Source of the DNA: Candidatus Gastranaerophilales bacterium
Lineage (GTDB): Bacteria; Cyanobacteriota; Vampirovibrionia; Gastranaerophilales; Gastranaerophilaceae
Direction: 5' to 3'
NCBI GenBank assembly: GCA_944322755.1
Contig: CALUPY010000026.1
Location: 1-34,944, forward strand
Length of the DNA: 34,944 nucleotides
This document shows, in pieces, positions 1 through 7,513 of this stretch. The translations under genes were made by a program, and so were the position numbers. The notes under the pieces were generated by a model. The model saw only the letters and a program-made list of their open reading frames with translations, searched no databases and was not told where the DNA came from. Numbering within the stretch: the stretch's first letter is position 1; each line of letters begins with the position of its first letter.

Positions 1-29
1 CGTCGGCGGTTCGAGTCCCCATTATTTTA
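1..29 (+). pseudogene. Possible 3' end of a degraded tRNA (T-arm remnant)
   Basis: The first bases contain a TTCGAGT T-loop consensus (10-16) flanked by GGCGG and CCCCA. The would-be T-stem has two mismatches (C7/C19 and G5/A21). The following acceptor strand would be almost pure A/T, with no CCA directly after it. A functional tRNA is therefore unlikely from what is visible. The rest lies outside the window, so this could be a tRNA pseudogene, an attachment-site remnant or chance. Confidence 0.25.
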
Positions 30-38
30 AACTCCAAC

Positions 39-63
39 AAAAAAAGACTCCGAAGAGTCTTTT
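39..63. terminator. Bidirectional rho-independent terminator downstream of tRNA-Gly
   Basis: A perfect 9-bp stem joins 42-50 with 55-63. Read on the minus strand the loop is TTCG, a very stable tetraloop, and the stem runs into seven T (complement of 39-45). It terminates the minus-strand tRNA-Gly and has a shorter T-run in the plus direction. Confidence 0.8.
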
Positions 64-67
64 AAAA

Positions 68-142
68 TGGAGCGGAAGACGGGACTCGAACCCGCGACCC
101 CTTCCTTGGCAAGGAAGTGTTCTACCACTGAACTACTTCCGC
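68..142 (-). tRNA. tRNA-Gly (GCC anticodon)
   Basis: The minus strand folds as a complete cloverleaf. The 7-bp acceptor GCGGAAG (142-136) pairs with CTTCCGC (78-72). The D-arm holds AGTGGTAGA. The anticodon stem CTTCC/GGAAG encloses loop TTGCCAA, giving anticodon GCC. The T-arm is GCGGGTTCGAGTCCCGT. A discriminator T is followed by an encoded CCA (70-68). It has its own promoter, overlapping the end of cca, and a terminator just downstream. Confidence 0.97.
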
Positions 143-161
143 ATTTATATCGCGTATGTTT

Positions 162-189
162 ATTATACATGCCAAAATATATTTTTCAA
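162..189 (-). promoter_or_regulatory. Sigma-70 promoter for tRNA-Gly
   Basis: Minus strand: TTGAAA (189-184), a 16-base spacer, then a perfect TATAAT (167-162), ending about 20 bases before the mature tRNA 5' end. The -35 box overlaps the stop codon of the upstream cca gene, so the tRNA can be transcribed independently of it. Confidence 0.6.
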
Positions 190-1409
190 CTATTTTTTAA
201 AGTTTTAATAAAATTTAGCTCTTCTTGCTTGTTCTGAATATTTCCTTTGAGTCGTTCTTGAAGAACAGAGTCAAAAATTTGTTTGAATTGCAAACCTGGC
301 AGAAATCCCATATTAATAAGCTCATCTCCAGTTGTAAGCACCTTATGCTTTCTTAATTCGTTAAGAAATAATATTGCATTTTCATTTTTAGTAACCAGAT
401 AAAAGATAAGTATTGATTCAATACATTTGTTTTCAAAAAATTTGTATATTTCAAACAAATCTTTTGTATAAAAATTTTCATGTATCATCTCTAAAGCATC
501 TACAAGCAGCCGTTTTTCATTTTTTTCAAAATTAAATAACTCAATAGTTTCTTTATCTGTCAGTAAAACACCAAAATAAACGAGCCAGATATAAGTAATT
601 TCTGATTTATATTTGTTAATAATGTTAAAAACATCCTTTGCTTTAATATTTTTATTTGTTGCATCAGAGAATATTTTGTATATTTTTTGTTCAACGCACT
701 TGTCCAAAACTTCAGACACGTTAAGAGAAAACGCCTGCTGCAATTCTGATTTTATCCTGAACCAGCTGAGATTTCTGTTTGGATTTTTTAAATATTCATC
801 TTGTTGTTGTTTTGTTTTTTCTTCAAGCTCAAAACCTAATCTTACACTAAATTTTAACCCTCTGATTATTCTTGACGGATCATCTATAAAACTTTTTTCA
901 TACAAAATGCGCAGTTTTTTCTTTTTTAAATCTTCCAGCCCTCCGGTAAAGTCTTCAATTTCGCCAAAATTATTCTGATTTAATGATGATGAAATTGCAT
1001 TTACCGTGAAATCTCTTCTGTATACATCAGAAGAGAGAGAACAACCTGTTTCTGTAACGATAGGTAAATGCCCTTTTTCAGGATATTCTTCTTTTCTGGT
1101 TGATGCAAAATCTATTTCAATACTGTTTGAAAATTTTACTTTTGCTGTTCGTAAATCATTCTGAATTTGGATTATCTTGCAGTCCAATTCAGCTTGAAGG
1201 ATTTTGCAAAACTCAATAGCATCTCCCTGAACAGTGACATCAATATCATAAATCTTTCGCTCAAGTAGCAAATCCCTAACAATTCCGCCAACAAGATAAA
1301 TTCTAAAATCTTTCTCTTGTGCAATTTTGGCACAGTCATTAATAATATTCTTTGTTTCAGGAGAGAGACATTTTTCTATTTGTGCTTTTAGATTCTTAGG
1401 CTGTATCAT
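186..1409 (-). CDS. cca: CCA tRNA nucleotidyltransferase (class II, poly(A) polymerase family)
   Basis: This enzyme adds or repairs the 3' CCA end of tRNAs using CTP and ATP, without a template. The 407-residue length is usual for the class II family. The nucleotidyltransferase head shows GGIVRD at 41-46 and the metal-binding DID at 55-57. Further motifs are RRDFTVNAI and DDPSRIIRGLKF, which match the family's conserved RRDFTxNA and DDPxRxxRxxRF boxes. The C-terminal part is helical and poorly conserved, as in the family. The start at 1409 has only a weak ribosome site and lies 9 bases after the stop of the upstream minus-strand gene, so the two are probably one transcript. A poly(A) polymerase role cannot be excluded by sequence alone. 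The tRNA-Gly next door already encodes its CCA, so here repair would be the need rather than synthesis. Confidence 0.92.
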   Translation of the reverse strand: MIQPKNLKAQIEKCLSPETKNIINDCAKIAQEKDFRIYLVGGIVRDLLLERKIYDIDVTVQGDAIEFCKILQAELDCKIIQIQNDLRTAKVKFSNSIEIDFASTRKEEYPEKGHLPIVTETGCSLSSDVYRRDFTVNAISSSLNQNNFGEIEDFTGGLEDLKKKKLRILYEKSFIDDPSRIIRGLKFSVRLGFELEEKTKQQQDEYLKNPNRNLSWFRIKSELQQAFSLNVSEVLDKCVEQKIYKIFSDATNKNIKAKDVFNIINKYKSEITYIWLVYFGVLLTDKETIELFNFEKNEKRLLVDALEMIHENFYTKDLFEIYKFFENKCIESILIFYLVTKNENAILFLNELRKHKVLTTGDELINMGFLPGLQFKQIFDSVLQERLKGNIQNKQEELNFIKTLKNS

Positions 1410-1418
1410 TTTAAAACA

Positions 1419-2081
1419 TCAGCTTTTTAAATAAATATTACCGAAAACTTTGTTGTATGCCTGATTTTCTTTTTCAAGTTCTTCAATTCTCTGAACAAGA
1501 ATTTTGTTGTCAGTCATAAGCTCATCAATTTTTTGCGTAAGAATTTCGTTGTCTTTCTTGTATTCACCGAGTTGTACGGCACCATCCGTAAAATCTGTTT
1601 TCTTTATAAAATCAGCAACATCAGAAGTGATTTTTTTGGCAATAGATTCTGCAAGAATAGCAAGTGTCTGGTTTGAAATATCAATAGTAACGTTTTGTAA
1701 CTCATTATCCACACGCTTTTTCACCTCAATAGGCAGCTCAACGTGTTCTTCTTCTTTTTTTACAATATCTTGAGACACCTGATGACAAAGAGCAGACGGC
1801 TGAATGTCGTTCATTGGTTCGTAATCATCCATTGGTGCTTCGACAGACATGTCCACGGGTTTTATTGTATTTTTGTCAATGACATTAATTTTAGGCGGAT
1901 TTTTCTGTTTTAATCCGTTTCTAATTTTTTCGATGGCCATCTCATCAAAATACTCAATCCCTTGCGCATCTTCATAAATAGGATCTATTTTCCAGTTTTT
2001 AATAAAGGCTTCGAGAATAAAATTGTCAATATATGTATCTTCCTGATTCAGAATTTCAAGAATTTTTTCTTTGTTAAACAT
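1419..2081 (-). CDS. Uncharacterised protein: possible MerR-like N-terminus, C-terminal coiled coil
   Basis: I do not recognise this 220-residue protein with certainty. Residues 1-60 are a compact helical block. Its stretch IDPIYEDAQGIEYFDEMAIE resembles the wing and second helix of MerR-type winged-helix domains, where a residue pair is followed by an 'x-Y-x-x-x-x-(I/L)' helix. Residues 60-120 are a charged, proline-containing linker. Residues about 125-215 form amphipathic helix, including a heptad-rich run (KIDELMTDNKILVQRIEELE) typical of a parallel coiled coil. There is no signal peptide or membrane segment. The start has a strong GGAGG ribosome site. It precedes cca in a tight operon. 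A DNA-binding or scaffold protein is a guess; no enzymatic motif is visible. Confidence 0.75.
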   Translation of the reverse strand: MFNKEKILEILNQEDTYIDNFILEAFIKNWKIDPIYEDAQGIEYFDEMAIEKIRNGLKQKNPPKINVIDKNTIKPVDMSVEAPMDDYEPMNDIQPSALCHQVSQDIVKKEEEHVELPIEVKKRVDNELQNVTIDISNQTLAILAESIAKKITSDVADFIKKTDFTDGAVQLGEYKKDNEILTQKIDELMTDNKILVQRIEELEKENQAYNKVFGNIYLKS

Positions 2082-2110
2082 CGAAACCTCCGCTTTTTCC
2101 CTCTAATAAT

Positions 2111-2138
2111 AATATATTTCCATAAAAAAATAAAGCAA
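2111..2138 (-). promoter_or_regulatory. Putative promoter of the coiled-coil protein-cca operon
   Basis: Minus strand: TTGCTT (2138-2133), a 16-base spacer, then TATATT (2116-2111), about 30 bases before the start codon at 2081. A plain match to sigma-70 spacing, not tested. Confidence 0.4.
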
Positions 2139-2232
2139 ATGTAACATAACGGAAACTTTTTTAAATGACCTTCGTCACTAAATAAAAAGATTTAGAGTTT
2201 TAGCAATTGAAGAGGATGAGGATTTTTTTACA

Positions 2233-3186
2233 ATGAGAGGAATTGCTAATGAATATACAGTGGAAGAGATGAATTTAGAAGATAAATTTGAGAGGGAGTT
2301 CATTCTTGAACAAAATGAATCAGAAGAAGCTACTTTTAGTATTATTGTAAAGAAAAATGATGTTCTGCAGAACTATTTAAAAGACATTGGCAGAATAAAG
2401 CTTTTGAAAGCAGAGGATGAAAGACAGCTCGGACAAACAATTAAAGAAGGTAGCGACAAAGAAGCCGATACAGCTAAGAAAAAGTTGATACAGGCTAATT
2501 TGCGTCTCGTTGTAAGTATTGCGAAAAAATATATAGGACAGGGTGTACTTTTTATGGATCTTGTTCAGGAAGGTTCTATGGGACTGATTAAGGCAGCTGA
2601 AAAGTTTGACTACAAACGCGGATTTAAATTCAGTACATATGCTACATGGTGGATAAAACAGTCTATTGTCCGGGCTATTTCAAATCATTCCCGCACAATA
2701 AGAATACCTGTTCACATGGCTGACAAAATTAGATTATATAAAAAAACCGCAGCAGAACTAGCAGTAGAACTCGGACGTGAGCCTACAGATGAAGAGATGG
2801 GAGAACGTCTTAAATTGAGTAACAAAAAATTATCAAATATAAAAAATGCAATTTTTAAAGATCCGGTAAGTCTTGATACACCGATTGCTGAAGATTTGGT
2901 GCTTGAGGACTATGTTGCTGATGACAGCTATAAAGCGCCTGATTCAGCCATCCAGTCAGACTTTTTGTACCGGGATGTAATGTCTATGCTCAATATATTA
3001 AACGAACGGGAAAAGAAGATATTAATCGGTAGATTTGGTCTGGATGGGGGAAATAAAAAGACACTGGAAGAAATCGGCACAAAAATGGGATTTTCAAAAG
3101 AAAGGATAAGGCAAATCGAGAATATTGCATTGAGAAAACTGAAAGAAAAACAACAGGTTCGTTATTTGAAAGAGTACTTAAATTGA
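2233..3186 (+). CDS. RNA polymerase sigma factor, RpoD/SigA family
   Basis: This sigma-70 family factor directs RNA polymerase to promoters. Region 1.2 lies at about 43-70 ([15 protein letters not shown]). Region 2 lies at 88-160 and holds the -10 recognition and melting helix with [17 protein letters not shown]. Region 3 is at 165-235 and region 4 at 245-317, with the -35 helix-turn-helix [20 protein letters not shown]. The protein is 317 residues and has no acidic region 1.1. It resembles cyanobacterial group 1/2 factors, including a C-terminal LKEYL tail. Whether it is the principal sigma or an accessory one cannot be decided here, so no symbol is given. A GAGG lies 11 bases before the ATG. 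The gene stands alone between two minus-strand operons and ends at a strong terminator. Confidence 0.93.
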   Translation: MRGIANEYTVEEMNLEDKFEREFILEQNESEEATFSIIVKKNDVLQNYLKDIGRIKLLKAEDERQLGQTIKEGSDKEADTAKKKLIQANLRLVVSIAKKYIGQGVLFMDLVQEGSMGLIKAAEKFDYKRGFKFSTYATWWIKQSIVRAISNHSRTIRIPVHMADKIRLYKKTAAELAVELGREPTDEEMGERLKLSNKKLSNIKNAIFKDPVSLDTPIAEDLVLEDYVADDSYKAPDSAIQSDFLYRDVMSMLNILNEREKKILIGRFGLDGGNKKTLEEIGTKMGFSKERIRQIENIALRKLKEKQQVRYLKEYLN

Positions 3187-3232
3187 GGTTTTTACACCGG
3201 TCGAAGTCATAAACTCCTTAGTGACGCTATTG

Positions 3233-3270
3233 CCGGAACTCCTCTCAGAGTTCCGGTTTTCTTTATATTT
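3233..3270 (+). terminator. Rho-independent terminator of the sigma factor gene
   Basis: A perfect 9-bp stem CCGGAACTC (3233-3241) / GAGTTCCGG (3248-3256), a 6-base loop, then a T-rich tract. The opposite direction has no T-run, so it does not serve the convergent rlmD. Confidence 0.85.
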
Positions 3271-4627
3271 TTTCAAGCCACGCAATAGATTCAATGTGAT
3301 ATGAATGGCAGAACATATCCACAGGCTGAATATATTTTGTCTTAAAGCCGTTTTCGTGTAAATATTTAATATCTCTAGCAAGTGTAGAAGGATTGCAGCT
3401 TACATAAATAATAGCTTTATCTGTTAATTTTACTGCAATATCAAGAGATGCTTTTTCACAGCCTTTTCTCGGCGGATCCAATACCGTTACATCATACTTT
3501 TCTTGTTTTGTTATAAGGTCTTGAAAAATTTGTTTAGCATCGCCGTTCAAGATGGTAAAATTTTGTGCATTATTGAGTTTTACATTTTCTATAGCGTCTT
3601 TTGATGACGACGGTGCTTCTTCCACGCAGGTTACTGATTCTGCAATATCTTTAAGCCATAAACCAAAGCTGGAAACACCGGAATATGCGTCAAGAATTTT
3701 AGGAGACTTATAATTCTCTTTTATTATATTTTTTACAGTGTCAAAAATTTTTTCCGCAGAACCAATGTTTACCTGGAAAAAGCTGTTTGCACTGATTCTG
3801 TATTTTATATCCCCGATTTTTTCAAAATAAAAATTTTCACCTCGTATTTTTCTTGTGTCATTTGACATAATAAGGTTTGTTTTTTCAGTATTATAATTTA
3901 TACAGCAGCCCGTTACATGCGCAAATTCATCCATAACTGCCTTGGCAAGCTTTTTAAACTTGTCTGTCAGTTTATTGTCGTTTACAACAAATATAATAAG
4001 ACAGGTATTTTCGGATTTGCTGTATCTAAAAATTATATGCCGGAGCTCGCCTTTGTGTTTTGTTTCATTGTAAGCCGTTATTGATAATTCCACGACTTTT
4101 GTTCTTATAAATTCAAGTATTTTGCCAATTATTTTAGGCTGAACAGGACAATATTTTACATTCACTATCTCATGCGTTCCTCTTTTGTAATAACCCGCAA
4201 TGAGACGTTTTGAAACTTTTGTTTGGGTGCAGGGATACTGCAATTTACAGCGAAATTCTCGTGTTTCGGGGCTTTGTATCACGGGCTTTACTTCAATATA
4301 TTCTCCCGTAATTTTTTTAATCGTTTCTTCGACTATATTTCTTTTTTGTCCAAGCTGAAAATCATAGTCAATATACTGCCAACCGCAGCCGCCGCATACA
4401 TTGTGTATAGGACAAAACGGTTTTACACGATGTAAAGACGGCTTTAAAATGTCAACGATTTGAGCCTTAGCATAATTTTTATTAGTCTTTACTATTTTTA
4501 CCTTTAGTAAGTCTTTTGGGCATCCGCCTTCAACAAAAACCGGCATCCCGTTATATTTGCCGAGTGCAAAGCCCTCATAAACAAGTTTTTCAACAGTAAG
4601 TTCGATTTCATCACTGACTTTAATCAT
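3263..4627 (-). CDS. rlmD: 23S rRNA (uracil-5-)-methyltransferase, RlmD/RumA family
   Basis: SAM-dependent m5U methylation of 23S rRNA (or the tRNA/rRNA variants of this family). Residues 1-60 form a TRAM RNA-binding domain. The [4Fe-4S] ligands are visible as C72, C78 and C81 (the CGGC context) with a fourth, C160, at the family spacing. The Rossmann methyltransferase core includes LDAYSGVSSFGLWL. LDPPRKGCE precedes the catalytic nucleophile C411 in VSCNPSTLARD, and E446 in HIES fits the general base. The length (454) is normal. Which uridine is modified (RlmD, RlmCD or another) cannot be read from sequence, so the symbol is a family assignment. The ATG directly abuts the TAG of the upstream glycosyltransferase with no gap, implying translational coupling. 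Confidence 0.9.
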   Translation of the reverse strand: MIKVSDEIELTVEKLVYEGFALGKYNGMPVFVEGGCPKDLLKVKIVKTNKNYAKAQIVDILKPSLHRVKPFCPIHNVCGGCGWQYIDYDFQLGQKRNIVEETIKKITGEYIEVKPVIQSPETREFRCKLQYPCTQTKVSKRLIAGYYKRGTHEIVNVKYCPVQPKIIGKILEFIRTKVVELSITAYNETKHKGELRHIIFRYSKSENTCLIIFVVNDNKLTDKFKKLAKAVMDEFAHVTGCCINYNTEKTNLIMSNDTRKIRGENFYFEKIGDIKYRISANSFFQVNIGSAEKIFDTVKNIIKENYKSPKILDAYSGVSSFGLWLKDIAESVTCVEEAPSSSKDAIENVKLNNAQNFTILNGDAKQIFQDLITKQEKYDVTVLDPPRKGCEKASLDIAVKLTDKAIIYVSCNPSTLARDIKYLHENGFKTKYIQPVDMFCHSYHIESIAWLEKI

Positions 4628-5989
4628 CTAAACAGTTTCCGCTATCTGTTCTTCCTTATTTTCTGCCGAAGCTGCAAGAGTTTGATTTTTTACTACCCCA
4701 TGAACAGTTTTTCCCCAGTCCATTGTTTTTTTACAAAAAACAATTTTAAATACAATCACAACAACAAGCGGGAACCATACACCAACGAGATATATACCGG
4801 TTTGCACTGACTGTTTGAGTGCTTCCCATCTTGAGAGCTTGTTATATTTTTTTGAGCTGTAAATGAGTCCGATGATAAAGAAAATACAAACAGCCACAGC
4901 AACTGTCAGGGATGATGATATGCAGTTCGGCGAATCTTTAACAAATTTGAATGCCTGAAAACATATTTCAGATATCATCCAGAACGGAAGCAAAAATTCT
5001 GTTATATAAGCTATCATATCAATACTAACACGCAATGACATATCTTTTGAAAACAGTACACCCCAGAAATGTTCAAGATATCTTCTTATACTTCCTTCTA
5101 TCCAGCGGCGCCTCTGTTTTAAAAGAGGTATAAAGCTTACCACACCTTCTTCATAGACACATACATTCGGACAAAATCTAACATCCCAGCCTTTTATATG
5201 AAGTCTCGTAGACATGTCAAGGTCGTCAGTAATTGTGTAATTATTCCAGCCGTTTATATCTTCTAACGCCTCGCGCTTAATAAGTTCACCATTTCCTCTT
5301 AATTCAACGGCACCTTTTACTGCATCTCTGCCTACCTGCATGTGAGTATCCAGTGCATATTCATTATCCTGACATCTCGTGAGAAAATTTTCATCACGGT
5401 TAATAATAATTTTTCTCGCCTGCACTGCACCAACATCATCTTTTTCCAGATGAGGAACGAGATTTGTTAAAAAGTTTTTATCCATTCTTGCATCAGCATC
5501 AAAAACAAGCACAGCCTCCCCTTTTGCGATTTTTAATGCTTCATTTAAGACGGCTGATTTTCCTGGGAATGCGTTTTTGTCTCTGATTAAAGCTTTCACT
5601 CTATCATATTTTTGTTCAAGTTCTTTTAGTTTTTCTGCTGTATTATCAGTACTTCTGTCATCAATAACTATAACTTCGTATTTTTCATAAGTCATATTAA
5701 GAACAGTTTCTATAGTTTTCTCGATGACATCTTGTTCATTATGAGCCGGAATCATAATTGAAACAAATGGTTTGTAATTATAGTTCAATTCCTCCGGTTT
5801 TTTTCTGAGTTGTCTTTTTCTGTGTTTCAAAGCTATCTGCATATAAACAACATAAGAAAGCATGAACGCACACAAAAATACTATTGCCCAGAAGGTTGAC
5901 ATAAAATTCTGAAAAATGAACAAAAATGCCCATAAAGACACGATAAATAATAGTAAAACGATTCTTTCTATCAAACCCAAACCCCTCAT
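4628..5989 (-). CDS. Membrane-bound family 2 glycosyltransferase (PgaC/BcsA-like)
   Basis: A processive-type GT2 enzyme, probably polymerising or transferring a sugar for an envelope or exopolysaccharide. There are two N-terminal membrane segments (about residues 8-55). The cytoplasmic GT-A domain has IVIDDRSTDNTAE, the DxD-type VFDADARMD, TDDLD and the QxxRW box in KQRRRWIEGSIRRYL. Three or four C-terminal membrane segments follow (about 320-430). This order matches N-acetylglucosaminyltransferases of the PgaC/IcaA type and cellulose or hyaluronan synthases; the product is unknown. No partner genes (deacetylase, export lipoprotein) are adjacent, only rlmD. The ATG at 5989 lacks a ribosome site. 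The AGGGG just inside the gene sits 7 bases before an in-frame TTG (codon 6), which may be the true start. Confidence 0.88.
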   Translation of the reverse strand: MRGLGLIERIVLLLFIVSLWAFLFIFQNFMSTFWAIVFLCAFMLSYVVYMQIALKHRKRQLRKKPEELNYNYKPFVSIMIPAHNEQDVIEKTIETVLNMTYEKYEVIVIDDRSTDNTAEKLKELEQKYDRVKALIRDKNAFPGKSAVLNEALKIAKGEAVLVFDADARMDKNFLTNLVPHLEKDDVGAVQARKIIINRDENFLTRCQDNEYALDTHMQVGRDAVKGAVELRGNGELIKREALEDINGWNNYTITDDLDMSTRLHIKGWDVRFCPNVCVYEEGVVSFIPLLKQRRRWIEGSIRRYLEHFWGVLFSKDMSLRVSIDMIAYITEFLLPFWMISEICFQAFKFVKDSPNCISSSLTVAVAVCIFFIIGLIYSSKKYNKLSRWEALKQSVQTGIYLVGVWFPLVVVIVFKIVFCKKTMDWGKTVHGVVKNQTLAASAENKEEQIAETV

Positions 5990-6332
5990 ATAGGTATTCT
6001 GTAAATCATTATATCAAAAAAATATTAATTGACGCAATTATGTACACTGAATTTTGTACGTTTGATTTGTATTTCATTAAAAAAACACCTGATTACATCA
6101 AATTATTACAACATGTTAATAACATATTTTCAAAGTAATTTTTTTTAAAAAGCTTATTAACAGGCTGTGCATGCATTATTGCATGTAAAAAATTTGTTTG
6201 GATTTGTAACAAATTAAAATAATTACAGCCTAATTCGTAATATTTTTATTTGACAATTATATAATTGTATTGTGGAAATATAATATATTTTTATATTTAT
6301 TTTCAAGGTTTATTTATAAGGATCTCCGACTA
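5990..6332. other. Long AT-rich intergenic region with nested inverted repeats and coaD promoter elements
   Basis: This 343-base gap separates the divergent glycosyltransferase and coaD. No gene is seen. It contains three inverted repeats that nest as a possible three-way junction: AGGCTGT/ACAGCCT (6162-6168/6225-6231) outside, with CATGCA/TGCATG (6170-6175/6180-6185) and AATTTGT/ACAAATT (6191-6197/6209-6215) inside. A perfect TTGACA (6250-6255) lies upstream of two TATAAT hexamers (6260-6265 and 6279-6284), but neither is at canonical spacing (4 and 23 bases), so the coaD promoter is uncertain. A TTG at 6270 opens an N-terminal extension of coaD that is not credible. Confidence 0.5.
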
Positions 6333-6815
6333 ATGAAAACAGCGATATACCCCGGAAGCTTTGACCCGATAACCAAAGGACATCTTGATGTTTTAGATAA
6401 AGCATCGAAAATGTTTGACAAAGTTATTATTGCTGTTTTACAGAACGATGCAAAACATGGTTTTCTTCCTACAGAAGACAGAGTTAAACTTATAAAAGAA
6501 TCTGTTTCTGAGTATAGCAATGTTGAAGTTGACAGTTTTGACGGACTAACTATTGATTATGCAAGACAGAAGGGCTGTGAAGTTTTGATTAGAGGTTTGC
6601 GGGCGGTTTCAGATTTTGAATACGAAATGCAGCTTTCCCAAACAAACAACGCTCTTGCACCCGAAATAACAACTGTATTTTTAATAACCAAACCAAAATA
6701 CAATTTTATTTCTTCAAGCACAGTAAAAGAAATCGCCAAATGGGGCGGAGATATTTCAAAATTTGTGCCGCCGTGTGTAGCGGACTATTTTAAAAAGGCT
6801 GCAGCGGTTAATTAA
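6333..6815 (+). CDS. coaD: Phosphopantetheine adenylyltransferase
   Basis: This enzyme transfers AMP from ATP to 4'-phosphopantetheine, the penultimate step of coenzyme A synthesis, in the cytoplasm. The 160-residue protein begins MKTAIYPGSFDPITKGH, with the nucleotidyltransferase T/HxGH motif at 14-17. It also has LIRGLRAVSDFEYEMQ and the C-terminal ISSSTVKE motif. The ATG at 6333 is chosen because the family N-terminus is invariant here and AAGGA lies 10 bases upstream; an in-frame TTG upstream would add 21 unrelated residues. It is followed after 39 bases, with no terminator, by the coiled-coil gene, so the two are probably co-transcribed. Confidence 0.97.
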   Translation: MKTAIYPGSFDPITKGHLDVLDKASKMFDKVIIAVLQNDAKHGFLPTEDRVKLIKESVSEYSNVEVDSFDGLTIDYARQKGCEVLIRGLRAVSDFEYEMQLSQTNNALAPEITTVFLITKPKYNFISSSTVKEIAKWGGDISKFVPPCVADYFKKAAAVN

Positions 6816-6854
6816 AGGATTATTTATAAAAAATATAAGAAAGGTAAATTAGAG

Positions 6855-7460
6855 ATGACACAGCTTAGAATTAAAGAACTTTTGGGCAGAGCTAATTTTT
6901 TACTAGACAAGGGCTGGCATATTATCCCCGGATTTGTTACAATAAAGAGTTCTGATATGGAAGGAATTCTGGACAGAATTGATGCTTCCATACCTGAAGA
7001 TATTAAAGAAGCTGAGTCGCTTTTAAGAAGACGTGAAGAAATTCAAATAGAAGCGCAGCAGCGTGCAGAAAGAATTATTATGGACGCAAGAAATGAAGCG
7101 GAAAGAATCCTTTCTGAATCAGAATTGTTGAGCCAGGTACACCAGGAAGCAGAAAAAATTAAAGAACAAGTGCTAGCTGAATGTCAGGAGCTAAGAGAAA
7201 AAACCATAGAAGAAGCCAGAAATATTAAAATTAAGGCTGAAGATGAAGCTATCAGAACTAAAGAAGGCGCAGAAAATTACGCTGAACAAATTCTTAACAA
7301 CATTGAAAATGATTTAACCCAGCTTCATCAAATAGTCAAAAACGGTCAGTTGTATTTGGAAAAACTTAAATCCACTGAGTCAACAACTGCCTATAATGCT
7401 GCTTCCGAACAATATAGCGACCCGAATCAGGAATATGAACAGAATTATTCTATGCAATAA
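6855..7460 (+). CDS. Coiled-coil protein conserved next to coaD (cyanobacterial-type, DivIVA/ATP-synthase-b-like)
   Basis: A 201-residue soluble protein. The N-terminal 50 residues contain ILDRIDASIPEDIKEAESLL. Residues about 55-160 are one long Ala/Glu/Arg-rich helix with repeated AExI and EAxxI units (for example AERIIMDARNEAERIL). A conserved-looking end follows, NYAEQILNNIENDLTQL then VKNGQLYLEKL, and an unstructured Gln/Ser-rich tail. I recall cyanobacterial proteins with the same three elements encoded beside coaD, often auto-annotated as ATP synthase subunit b or DivIVA-like because of the helix. There is no membrane anchor, so it is not a true ATP synthase b subunit. Function unknown; a scaffold or division role would be inference. 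AAAGG precedes the ATG and a terminator follows. Confidence 0.82.
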   Translation: MTQLRIKELLGRANFLLDKGWHIIPGFVTIKSSDMEGILDRIDASIPEDIKEAESLLRRREEIQIEAQQRAERIIMDARNEAERILSESELLSQVHQEAEKIKEQVLAECQELREKTIEEARNIKIKAEDEAIRTKEGAENYAEQILNNIENDLTQLHQIVKNGQLYLEKLKSTESTTAYNAASEQYSDPNQEYEQNYSMQ

Positions 7461-7484
7461 CAGATATAGAAAACAAAATTTTAT

Positions 7485-7513
7485 AAAAAAGAACCAGTAC
7501 AGGTTCTTTTTTT
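7485..7513. terminator. Bidirectional terminator between the coiled-coil gene and bioY
   Basis: Stem AAAAAAGAACC (7485-7495) / GGTTCTTTTTT (7502-7512) with a 6-base loop and T-runs in both directions. It overlaps the stop codon of the convergent bioY-like gene (7512-7514). Confidence 0.85.

Noticed and set aside
6270..6332. TTG-initiated N-terminal extension of coaD
   Set aside because: It adds 21 unrelated residues before the invariant CoaD start, has no ribosome site and lies in the promoter region.
6855..7460. True ATP synthase subunit b
   Set aside because: No membrane anchor and no other ATP synthase genes nearby; the similarity is only the Ala/Glu coiled coil.
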